A stretch of 64,000 nucleotides of DNA from SZAS-103 sp038226665. Its GTDB lineage: Bacteria > Pseudomonadota > Gammaproteobacteria > Xanthomonadales > Xanthomonadaceae. Positions 1 to 7,773 of the stretch are shown piece after piece. The translations under genes and the position numbers were made by a program. Below the pieces are notes generated by a model that saw only the letters and a program-made list of their open reading frames with translations, made no database searches and had not been told where the DNA came from. The stretch covers positions 1 through 64,000 of the forward strand of contig JBBRQI010000003.1 of NCBI GenBank assembly GCA_038226665.1, read 5' to 3'. Within the stretch, counting starts at the first letter, position 1, and each line of letters starts with the position of its first letter.

Positions 1-720
1 CGATGGTGTTTATGGCTTGCCGACGCAGGCCCTTCGCTTGTGAAATCAATTCTTCCCATAGCTGAGCGTCTGACCGCTGTCAGGAAATTTCGCCTAGCAA
101 GCAAGGCGGCGAGCACTAGAAAATTCGCGGCAACGCCTGGCATTTTCTGCCAGATCGCACAGCCGACAAGCAGCTACCTGCTCGTTCCACGGGTCTCCTC
201 GGAAAACCGTTCGGTTATCCCTGTCGGATTCTTGTCAAAGAAAATGATTGCTGGCGACTCGTGCCTTTCAGTCGCTGGTGCAGGGCTATATGAATTCGGA
301 GTGGTCAGCTCAGCGATGCACATGGCTTGGGTTCGCTATACGTGTGGACGCTTGAAAAGTGACTTCCGCTATTCCAAGGACATCGTCTACAACAACTTTC
401 CCTGGCCCGACGCGCCCAGCGATAAGCACCGCATAGCGATTGAAGCTGCCTCGCAATCAGTGCTCGATGCGCGCGCCGCGTTCCCCGACAGCACGCTCGC
501 CGATCTCTACGATCCCGTCACCATGCCGCCGCTGCTGGTGAAGGCGCACCAGACCGTCGACCGCGCCGTCGATGCCGCCTACGGTAAACGCAGCTTCACC
601 TCCGACGCCGACCGCGTCGCCTTCCTGTTCGAACGTTATCAGGCGTTGACATCCTTGCTTCCTGCAACGAAGTCATCAAAAAGCGTTGGCATCAAGCGAA
701 AGAAGCCGAAGGGGATTTGA
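1..720 (+). CDS. MmeI-like type II restriction-modification enzyme / DNA methyltransferase, C-terminal part (5' truncated)
   Basis: The frame is open from base 1, so this is the last 239 residues of a longer protein cut by the window edge; the first in-frame start at 40 is internal. The segment resembles the target-recognition and C-terminal helical part of MmeI-type enzymes, which carry nuclease, adenine methyltransferase and recognition domains in one chain. Telling stretches are RWCLWLADAG at the edge, VRKFRLASKA, YSKDIVYNNFPWP near residue 127, and LADLYDPVTMPPLLVKAH near residue 167. The methyltransferase motifs and nuclease would lie upstream and cannot be seen. It could also be a methyltransferase-only homologue. 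Family known from other genomes; activity not shown here. Confidence 0.82.
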   Translation, partial: RWCLWLADAGPSLVKSILPIAERLTAVRKFRLASKAASTRKFAATPGIFCQIAQPTSSYLLVPRVSSENRSVIPVGFLSKKMIAGDSCLSVAGAGLYEFGVVSSAMHMAWVRYTCGRLKSDFRYSKDIVYNNFPWPDAPSDKHRIAIEAASQSVLDARAAFPDSTLADLYDPVTMPPLLVKAHQTVDRAVDAAYGKRSFTSDADRVAFLFERYQALTSLLPATKSSKSVGIKRKKPKGI

Positions 721-838
721 GCGTCAGGAGATACCCAGATGGGTTCGCTGCAAGCCTGCAGTCTCACCCCACGAGAACGCACTGATGCACCTTGTCCGCG
801 CGCCGCAAACGCGCACCTCTCCCGACAAGGATCCGACC

Positions 839-1333
839 ATGAGTCAAAACCTGATTTCCCTCACGCTGACCGACGCGCAACTGACCGCGGCCGATGCCGC
901 ACTCACCGCGCTGGAAGGCGCGTTCTCCGGACTGGTCGCGCTCGATGGCGACGAGCGGCTGGGCCTGAACCGGATGGGCACCAAGTCCGAGCAGTTCTGC
1001 CGGCAGACGCTCAGCATCCTTACCCAGAATCCGCAGGTCGTGCCGGCCACGATCAAGCTGGCCGATGCGCAGGCCGACCTGGTCGCGCTGGATCGCCTGC
1101 GTCCGCGCCTGCAACGCCTGCAGAAATTGCTGGAACGCGCGCAGGATTCCGAAGTCGCACTCGGCAGCGATGTGATGTCGTTGTCGCTGGAGGGTTACGC
1201 CTTGCTGAAGGTGGCCGGCAAGAACCAGGGACTGGAAGGCCTGCGCAAGGAGTTGGGCAGCAGCCGCTTCAGCAAGACTCGCGCAGCGGCAGCACCGTCG
1301 CCCGCCGCGACGGCAGCCGCGCCGCACGCGTAA
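839..1333 (+). CDS. Conserved hypothetical helical protein
   Basis: A 164-residue protein whose family I recognise only as a conserved hypothetical. The ATG at 839 is preceded by an AAGGA ribosome binding site, which is why this start is preferred over the longer frame beginning at 686. It appears almost entirely helical, with heptad-like leucines in residues 90-115 (LRPRLQRLQKLLERA), and ends in an Ala/Pro-rich low-complexity tail of about 20 residues. No signal peptide, membrane segment or catalytic motif is visible. It stands alone after the restriction-modification fragment and is followed by a good terminator hairpin. Function unknown. Confidence 0.75.
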   Translation: MSQNLISLTLTDAQLTAADAALTALEGAFSGLVALDGDERLGLNRMGTKSEQFCRQTLSILTQNPQVVPATIKLADAQADLVALDRLRPRLQRLQKLLERAQDSEVALGSDVMSLSLEGYALLKVAGKNQGLEGLRKELGSSRFSKTRAAAAPSPAATAAAPHA

Positions 1334-1364
1334 CCGACGGCATACACCGCGTCATGCAACACCC

Positions 1365-1390
1365 GGAAAGCCGCCTTCGAGCGGCTTTCC
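1365..1390 (+). terminator. Rho-independent-like terminator after the 164-residue gene
   Basis: A perfect 10-bp inverted repeat (GGAAAGCCGC / GCGGCTTTCC) with a 6-base loop lies 32 bases after the stop at 1333. The tail is only moderately T-rich (GTCGTTCC), so it may be a weak terminator or an RNA 3'-end stabiliser. Confidence 0.6.
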
Positions 1391-1698
1391 GTCGTTCCGG
1401 CCGCGCGCATTGCGGCAGCCGCGCCGCCCGAAGCGCCGGCGTTGGCGCTTTCTGCGGCTCGGGAGGCACTGTTTGTGCCCATCTCGGCGCGAAAAGCCGC
1501 GACCGCGCCGCGCAATGTGCCGACACTGGCGCAAAAAGCCCCACCGATGCCACTTTCCGTACCGACCCCGAGGCCCAAAAAGCGCTAGCGTCGCCGCTGA
1601 TCAGGCCAACGCCGCCACTTTTCGCGCCGACAGCGCCACTTTCCTGGCCATCGCTGGCGCTTTTTCTGCAACGTCTTCAGGCCAGAGGAGAAAAGGGC
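1391..1698. repeat. Degenerate short-repeat tract in a gap without genes
   Basis: The 505-base gap between 1334 and 1838 contains no convincing gene. Much of it is built from variants of short words in both orientations: GCCACTTTCC-like words (near 1553, 1614 and 1637), GGCGCTTTTTCTGC / GGCGCTTTCTGC (near 1447 and 1657) and GGCGCAAAAAGCC / GGCGCGAAAAGCC (near 1486 and 1530). Translations on both strands give repetitive Ala/Gly/Lys-rich peptides broken by frame changes. This looks like a decayed tandem repeat rather than a functional coding region. Confidence 0.45.
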
Positions 1699-1720
1699 GG
1701 TACGGGGTCAGGTTCCATTT
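1699..1720. repeat. Possible footprint of a REP-associated (Y1/RAYT) transposase element
   Basis: A 22-base stretch containing GGGGTCAGGTTCCATTT lies between the decayed repeats and the next gene. From memory, near-identical words flank REP-associated tyrosine transposase genes in many proteobacteria. No transposase gene is present here, so at most this is a remnant. Recognition is from memory and unverified. Confidence 0.3.
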
Positions 1721-1838
1721 CATGGATGGAGCCACCGCCAGCCCTTCATTCCTCCGATGCAACGCGTTCATAGCGCGATTCAGCCTGCAACCTGCATGCT
1801 GTCGCAGAATGGACGATAACCGCCACGGAGGGCACATC

Positions 1839-2534
1839 ATGCCGAAGCGCTTGCACCCGATCGACCGGGCCCGGACGGCCGCCAGCAAGATCGGCGAGGC
1901 CATCCTCGATCTCATCACCACCGTTCCCGATTCTGACGAAGTCGAAAGTGCTTCGCCGCGCGAAAAAGCCAGGTCGATCCGACGCGTCGCCTCCGCCAAG
2001 GCGCTGGCCACCGCCGGTTCGCTGGCGCTGCCAGCCGGCCCGTGGGGTTGGCTGACCATCCTTCCCGAGCTGCGCGCCGTCTGGCGCATCCAGGCGCAGA
2101 TGGTTGCCGACATCGCCGCCGCCTACGGCAAGAGCGCCACCCTGAGCCGCGAACAAATCGCCTACTGCCTGTTCCGCCATACCGCCGCGCACGCGGTACG
2201 CGAAGTCGTCGCCCAGGTGGGCGAACGCTTCCTCGTGCAGAAATCCTCCGTGCGCGTCCTGCAAACCATTGCCCGCCAAGTCGGCATCGACGTGAGCCAA
2301 CGCTCGCTGTCGCGCGTCGTCTCCCGCTGGCTGCCGATCATCGGCGCCGCCGGCGTCGGCCTGTACGCGTACTACGACACAAGCAAGGTGGCCAGGACCG
2401 CGATTGAGTTTTTCGGCGCGGATATCGAACTGGTGGAAGGGTCGGTGGCCACAAATGTCCCGACGCAGCAGCTTTTGGCGAAGAAGGCTTCGCCTGCGAA
2501 GAATCCGGGGAAGCGTTCGTCGAAGTCGACGTAG
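1839..2534 (+). CDS. EcsC-like conserved hypothetical protein
   Basis: A 231-residue protein. The start at 1839 (MPKRLHPIDRAR) is chosen because of the GGAGGG binding site just upstream; the upstream extension to 1410 runs through the degenerate repeats and is not protein-like. The central part (about residues 65-110) has the pattern PAGPWGWLTILPELRAVWRI followed by a helical Gln/Ala-rich stretch, reminiscent of EcsC-family domains. A hydrophobic segment near residues 168-182 (WLPIIGAAGVGLYAYYD) may contact the membrane. The C-terminus is Lys/Ser-rich. Function is unknown and the family label is tentative. It is convergent with the next small gene. Confidence 0.65.
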   Translation: MPKRLHPIDRARTAASKIGEAILDLITTVPDSDEVESASPREKARSIRRVASAKALATAGSLALPAGPWGWLTILPELRAVWRIQAQMVADIAAAYGKSATLSREQIAYCLFRHTAAHAVREVVAQVGERFLVQKSSVRVLQTIARQVGIDVSQRSLSRVVSRWLPIIGAAGVGLYAYYDTSKVARTAIEFFGADIELVEGSVATNVPTQQLLAKKASPAKNPGKRSSKST

Positions 2535-2655
2535 TTCTGGAGCAATAGGGACGCTTGCTGCCCGAATGGCCATGGCATCGCGGCACTCGCGTCAAGAAGA
2601 CCTTCTTTACGTCTTGCCATGAATGATCATTCGCGGCCAAGACGACGGGTTGCCC

Positions 2656-2871
2656 TCAATCCTTCTCGACACCAAGCCAGCCCACGACTGTATCGGTCGC
2701 TTCGCCCGCAGCGGTGAAGTAGGCCTTGGTTTCGGTGCCATCCGTCACTTTGATCTCCGCACCCGATTCGCGGAAGCTCTTGCGGTTTCCCGGACGGATG
2801 GAGACGACCCATCGCGGATTGATGTGGATCATGTCGCCTTCGAGATCGACGATTTTCAGGAAAGGATGCAT
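2656..2871 (-). CDS. Small hypothetical protein, FlbD-like pattern
   Basis: A 71-residue protein. The ATG at 2871 (MHPFLKIVDL) is preferred over the in-frame ATG at 2883 because a GGAG box sits 6 bases upstream of it. The pattern, a short strand, a hydrophobic INPRWVVSIRP stretch near residues 16-26, then DGTETKAYF, recalls small beta-rich proteins such as FlbD-like proteins. That similarity is by eye and weak. There is no signal peptide. The 307 bases upstream (2872-3178) hold only its presumed promoter region, a CTATCG/CGATAG inverted repeat near 2934-2954 and the terminator of the next gene. Confidence 0.6.
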   Translation of the reverse strand: MHPFLKIVDLEGDMIHINPRWVVSIRPGNRKSFRESGAEIKVTDGTETKAYFTAAGEATDTVVGWLGVEKD

Positions 2872-3068
2872 GTGCGTCTCCATCGTGGGCGAAACCGTTG
2901 CGGGCTCGGGGTGTTCTGCGCTGCTCGATCGATTCTATCGCAGCCTGATCGATAGGGGCACGGAGCGATCACCAGGGCGCGTCGCTTCGCGCATGCTTGT
3001 TGTTTGCGCATGCGCCGGTGCTTTCGAACTGGCATGTTCCGATGCGAATGCCATCTCGCATGCAAAAA

Positions 3069-3094
3069 AAAACGGAGCGCAATGCGCTCCGTTT
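3069..3094 (-). terminator. Strong Rho-independent terminator of the DUF3011 gene
   Basis: A perfect inverted repeat (AAAACGGAGCGC / GCGCTCCGTTTT, 3-base loop) is followed on the minus strand by a run of nine Ts. It lies about 85 bases past the stop of the minus-strand gene 3179-3757 and could also act for plus-strand transcription because the other side carries TTTTT. Confidence 0.88.
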
Positions 3095-3178
3095 TTCGTC
3101 ACCGATTATCGACTCGCAACTTCACGAATATCGCAAGGACTCAGCGATTCATCATCGGTGAAATCATCATCGTTGAAA

Positions 3179-3757
3179 TCAATCGTCGCTGAAAGTGAAA
3201 TCGCTCTTGCAACCGCCAGTGACCCAGACGCCGTGGTCGTCGTAGCCCCAGGTGCTGCCTTCGACGCAGACAGGATCGGGCGTTCCGCTGATCACGTAAT
3301 GCGCATGGTGGACACCGCAGTAGGTGCGCCCACTTGCGGTGGCAATGCAATGCACCAAGCGGCCGGACTCGGTCACGCGGGTGGATTCGGTCGCCATCGG
3401 CGTACTGCGCGTGGTAACCGTGGTGGTGGTGACCTTTTTGGTGGTGACGCCATTGGCCGAGGCGTTGAAGTCGGCAGTGCAACCGCCGGTGACCCACACG
3501 CCGCGCTCGTCGGTGCCCCAGGTGGTGCCTTCGACGCACACCGACCCCGGATCCTTGATGACGTAGCGCATGTGCGGCTTGCCGCAATACGTGCGACCAC
3601 TCTCGGTCGAAACGCAATGCACGACTTCGCCCGCATTGTTGACGTAGGAAGCATGGCCGGTGACTTCGTCGGCGCGTGCATACGATTGAGCGGAAACGCC
3701 CAGTGCCAACGCGCCGAAAACAACGGCGATCTTGCGCAAATGCAATTGACTGTTCAT
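3179..3757 (-). CDS. Secreted protein with two tandem DUF3011 domains
   Basis: A 192-residue exported protein. The ATG at 3757 follows an AAGGAG box and opens a signal peptide (residues 1-29, ending ARA). Two near-copies of a cysteine-containing module follow, at about 45-97 and 134-187. Each has a CxS/TxSGRTYCG start, a CVEGxTWG centre and a GVWVTGGC end, matching my recollection of DUF3011, a family of secreted, possibly carbohydrate-binding proteins. A Thr-rich linker (98-125) joins them. Four cysteines per module suggest two disulfides each. The high similarity of the modules suggests a fairly recent internal duplication. The function is unproven; a lectin-like or wall-binding role is an inference. 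Confidence 0.85.
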   Translation of the reverse strand: MNSQLHLRKIAVVFGALALGVSAQSYARADEVTGHASYVNNAGEVVHCVSTESGRTYCGKPHMRYVIKDPGSVCVEGTTWGTDERGVWVTGGCTADFNASANGVTTKKVTTTTVTTRSTPMATESTRVTESGRLVHCIATASGRTYCGVHHAHYVISGTPDPVCVEGSTWGYDDHGVWVTGGCKSDFTFSDD

Positions 3758-4032
3758 GCCTAGCTCCTTTAGTTGGTGCTCCTGGCTGGGGCGCACCCCA
3801 GTTGGCAATTCGATGCCGAGGACAACTATCAGGCGCGCAGCATGAACCTTGTTCCAACGTGCTCGATCGCGCTATCAAGCCATTCACAATCGAAATAGCG
3901 AAGGAGCGGGCGACGCATCACAGATTCAACGCGAAATGCCGCACGCGGCAACATAGGAATTTCCAGGCCGACGGCGCCGCGTCTCCTTCCATGAGACCCG
4001 AATCAGTACCATGTGCTGCAAAGGGAGCGACG

Positions 4033-7000
4033 ATGGTTGAGCTGGAAGCGTTGACGAACACGATTTCGGTTGCCGGCCGCGATGCCATGACTGGAACCGG
4101 GCTGGTTGTCTATCGTGCCAGCCGCCTTGAAGCATTGATTCCTCCGTTGTCCATGCTGCTTGAGGCATCGTGGCCGGACAACGAGCTGGAGCCGCAGACG
4201 ATTGTTGCCGCGCATCCGGGCATGAAGCAGTGGTTGCTGGGTGCGCTGGCGCGACAGCAGGGCGTCGACGGCATCGTCGCGAACCTCAACATCATCCTGC
4301 CGAGTGCATGGATCGATCGGTTGGCCAAGTCCACTCTCGGCGAGCGTGCGGTGTCGTTGCCGCGCTACAAGCGCGCGCACCTGCGCTGGACATTGCACGA
4401 CATGCTGGCGGCAAATCGCATGGTGGATGGCGTGACCGATCCGCGCGTCGCCGCCTACCTTGCTGACGATGCGCACGGCGATCCGGTGCCTGCCGGCGAA
4501 CTTGCGCGGCGACGTTTCCAGCTCGCCGACCGGCTCGCGCTGATCTACTCGCAATACTTGGTGTACCGGCCGGATTGGCTCAAGGCCTGGGAGGGCGGGC
4601 AGTTCAGGTTTGCGAGCAGTGCAAAAAACACCACGGCTCTTTCCTCGCTTGAGGCGCAACTGCTGGGTCCGTTGTGGCGACAGGTCGCGTCGCGGCTCGG
4701 TCGGCATCGTGCGCAGGCTATCGAGGAATTGCGCGCATCGCTGGAAACCAACGAGGCGTCGCGTCCAACCCTGCATGTGTTCGGCGTCACCCATCTCGCG
4801 CCGGCCGAGGTCAGCATCCTCCGCGCGTACGCGCAGCACGGCATGGTCGCGTTGTATGTGCCCGATCCTTGCCGCGAGTACTGGGGTGGATTATTCAAGC
4901 GCGATCTCGATCGTTGGCCAGTGAGCGGCGCGCAATGGACTGCATACCGCAGCGAAGAAGCAGAGCGGATCGAAACGGCGGGCGAGGGCGATTACTGGCA
5001 GGAACAGGGGCATCCCTTGCTCGCGCGCTGGGGTCGCATGGGCCAGCATTTCTTCAGTTCGCTCGCCGATGAGGATGTGGTCGAGGACAGCCGCCACTGG
5101 AAGGACGAGCGACCGGACACGCCCATCAATCGCCTGCAACGCTTGCAGGAAAGCATTCGCCAATTGAAGCCCGGTTTGATGAAACCCGGTTTGATGTGCG
5201 TCGATCCATCGGGTGCGGGCATCGCGGCGGAAGAAATTGCTGACGCATCGCTGCGCATCCACTCCTGCCATACGCGGCTGCGCGAACTGGAAGTGCTGCG
5301 CGATGCCTTGCTCGATGCGATGTCCACGGGCATCCAGCCCGGCGAGATGATCGTGATGACGCCGGACATCCTGGCCTATCTGCCGCTGATTCCTGCGGTG
5401 TTCGGCGCTGCCGGCGATGCGCGCGAGCCGCTGCCTTACCATCTCGCCGACGCGCCCGTTTCGCGCGGCCACGGTTTGTTCACCACGTTCCTGCGTCTGC
5501 TGGAGTTGCCAGGCCAGCGCATCACCGCGCCGGAAGTCGTCGATCTGTTGTCGGTGCCGGAAATCCAGCGCCGATTCGGAATGGACAAGGACGATGTCGA
5601 CGACCTGACCGAGTGGCTGCGACAGAGCCGGGTTGCGTGGGCGCTGGATGGCGCGCATCGCGCGCGCTTCGGCGTGCCGCCGATCGCAGAGCATACATTC
5701 GCGTGGGCGATGGACCGGATGATCGCCGGCTATGTGATGTCCGATGCGCCCGCTGCCGACAGCGATCGTGCATTCGAGTTGCCGGATGGCACCGAACTCG
5801 CGCCGGTCACCGGCATCAACGGCCCGTCCGCGGACGCGCTCGGCGCACTGGACCGATTGCTGCAGCAATTGCAATCGCTGGTGGACATGTCCAGTGAAAC
5901 CCACAAGGCAAGCGCGTGGGCCGAGCGCCTCGATCGGCACCTGGAAGCGTTGTTCAAGGTCGATCCATGGGACACGCATGCACGCGAAGCATGGGACATG
6001 CTGCGGCGATTGGTCCGCGCCATCGAGACCGAACCGCAGGGCGCGGAAACGGATCCCGCGCTGCATTTCAGCGTCGTGCGCGATCTGCTGGTCGATGGCC
6101 TCGGTGCAATTCCCGAGCGACAGCGCTTCCTGATGGGCGGCGTCACGTTTTGCGGCATGGTTCCGCAACGCGCAATCCCTTTCAAGGTGGTCGCGGTGCT
6201 GGGATTGAACGACGGCGAGTTTCCGCGTAACGCCAGCGATGCCGGTCTCGACCTGATGACGCGCATCCGCCGCCTCGGCGATCGCGATGTGCGCAGCGAC
6301 GATCGCTATCTGTTCCTCGAAACCATCATGTCTGCGCGTTGCCGCTTGCACCTGAGTTACATCGGGCAGGGCGTGAAGGACGGCAAGACGCGCAATCCCG
6401 CAGCGCCGCTGGCCGAGTTGATGGCGGAACTGGATGCAGCAGCGGGAATTGCGCCGGATGCGAAGGACAAAGACGACGATGATGTGAACGGCGCAAAGCG
6501 GCCGTGGCTGGTGAAACATCCGCTGCAACCGTTCGATGCACGTTATTTCGATGGGAAAGATCAGCGCCTGTTTTCCTACGACCAGCGCTATCGATCGATG
6601 CAGGGTTCGGGACGTGAATCGCCCAAACCATTCCTGCAGCAAAGTTCCGGTGCTCCCGATGCCATGCCGAATCCGCTGGCGCTGTCGGCCATCGTCGATT
6701 ACTACAAGGATCCGGCCAGGAATATCCTGGAGAAGCGGCTGAAGCTGCGTCTTGATGCGCTCGATGAGGAACGCATGAGCGAAGACGAACCGCTGGATGG
6801 AACCTTGGATCGTCTTTCGACCGTCGCGCGCAAGATTTTCTTCAAGGATGTCTTGCCGGCATGGCCTGAAGGCGAGTGGAAACCCATTGCGATTCCATCG
6901 TGGGTGCGGCTCACCGGTTTGTTGCCGCCAGGGCGATTGGGCGACGCGGCATGGCAGAAGGAACTGGACGCGATCAACGCGGCGATGTGTGCGGCTCGCG

Positions 7001-7773
7001 ATTCGACCGCGCTTGATGCGGAAGTCGCGACGCAGGCACGGCAGGAACCCGTGGATGTGGAGATCAGCGAGACAGGCCGGGAACCAGCGCAATCCTGTCG
7101 CATCACCGGACGCATCCAGAATGTGTTCCCGCTGAAATCCGGAGAGGCAAAAGGCTTGCAGGTGTTGCGCGCGTTTCCAACGATCAACGACGGGAAAGGG
7201 AAGTTGAAGTCGGAAAACGACCTGCACTTCGGCGAGCGCGTTTCCATCTTCCTCGACTGGGCATTGTTGCGCTTGCAGACCGCGCGCAGCGATGCACCGC
7301 TTGCATCCGTGCGCATCAACTTGCTGACAGCAGGAAACGACAAACCCTGGCAAGCAGGTTTCCTGCAATGGGATGACGCCCTTTTGCATGCCGATGCAAC
7401 GAAGCGACACGCCATGCTCGACGACCTGCAATTGCGCGTCGCAAGACTGGTCCATTGGTGGCACGAGGCGCAGCGTCGACCGAACTGGTATTTCGCGAGG
7501 ACAAGCTGGAAGGCAGCGTCTGCGCCGAAAAAGAGAATTGCTGCGCCCACTGACCCATCGGCACCCGAAATGGAAGAACCACCAAACCTGGATGCAATCG
7601 GGAGGGCGTGGTCGGATTTTGATCGTGGCGAACGCACGTTTGGCCTTGGATACAATCGCCTGTTGGCTGGCGATATCGCCTTCGATGCCCGATCGCCGCA
7701 ACTTGAACAGCTGTTGGAATTCGCCAGGGATTTGCACGATGCGATCTCCTTCGATGGCGGAGTGCAGCCATGA
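4033..7773 (+). CDS. recC: RecBCD enzyme subunit RecC
   Basis: RecC recognises Chi and splits the duplex for the RecBCD helicase-nuclease, which processes double-strand ends for recombination. At 1246 residues it is somewhat longer than the E. coli protein (about 1122). The start at 4033 has an AAGGGAG box at good spacing; the frame is open upstream to 3676 but that stretch is not family-like. A next start at 4087 would give MTGTGLVVYRASRLEAL, which matches the usual RecC N-terminus, so the first 18 residues are uncertain. The order recC-recB-recD with 4-base overlaps indicates one translationally coupled operon. Confidence 0.93.
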   Translation: MVELEALTNTISVAGRDAMTGTGLVVYRASRLEALIPPLSMLLEASWPDNELEPQTIVAAHPGMKQWLLGALARQQGVDGIVANLNIILPSAWIDRLAKSTLGERAVSLPRYKRAHLRWTLHDMLAANRMVDGVTDPRVAAYLADDAHGDPVPAGELARRRFQLADRLALIYSQYLVYRPDWLKAWEGGQFRFASSAKNTTALSSLEAQLLGPLWRQVASRLGRHRAQAIEELRASLETNEASRPTLHVFGVTHLAPAEVSILRAYAQHGMVALYVPDPCREYWGGLFKRDLDRWPVSGAQWTAYRSEEAERIETAGEGDYWQEQGHPLLARWGRMGQHFFSSLADEDVVEDSRHWKDERPDTPINRLQRLQESIRQLKPGLMKPGLMCVDPSGAGIAAEEIADASLRIHSCHTRLRELEVLRDALLDAMSTGIQPGEMIVMTPDILAYLPLIPAVFGAAGDAREPLPYHLADAPVSRGHGLFTTFLRLLELPGQRITAPEVVDLLSVPEIQRRFGMDKDDVDDLTEWLRQSRVAWALDGAHRARFGVPPIAEHTFAWAMDRMIAGYVMSDAPAADSDRAFELPDGTELAPVTGINGPSADALGALDRLLQQLQSLVDMSSETHKASAWAERLDRHLEALFKVDPWDTHAREAWDMLRRLVRAIETEPQGAETDPALHFSVVRDLLVDGLGAIPERQRFLMGGVTFCGMVPQRAIPFKVVAVLGLNDGEFPRNASDAGLDLMTRIRRLGDRDVRSDDRYLFLETIMSARCRLHLSYIGQGVKDGKTRNPAAPLAELMAELDAAAGIAPDAKDKDDDDVNGAKRPWLVKHPLQPFDARYFDGKDQRLFSYDQRYRSMQGSGRESPKPFLQQSSGAPDAMPNPLALSAIVDYYKDPARNILEKRLKLRLDALDEERMSEDEPLDGTLDRLSTVARKIFFKDVLPAWPEGEWKPIAIPSWVRLTGLLPPGRLGDAAWQKELDAINAAMCAARDSTALDAEVATQARQEPVDVEISETGREPAQSCRITGRIQNVFPLKSGEAKGLQVLRAFPTINDGKGKLKSENDLHFGERVSIFLDWALLRLQTARSDAPLASVRINLLTAGNDKPWQAGFLQWDDALLHADATKRHAMLDDLQLRVARLVHWWHEAQRRPNWYFARTSWKAASAPKKRIAAPTDPSAPEMEEPPNLDAIGRAWSDFDRGERTFGLGYNRLLAGDIAFDARSPQLEQLLEFARDLHDAISFDGGVQP

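Noticed and set aside
1195..1578. Minus-strand 127-codon frame over the degenerate repeats
   Set aside because: It overlaps the end of the 839-1333 gene and the terminator hairpin and is low complexity throughout.
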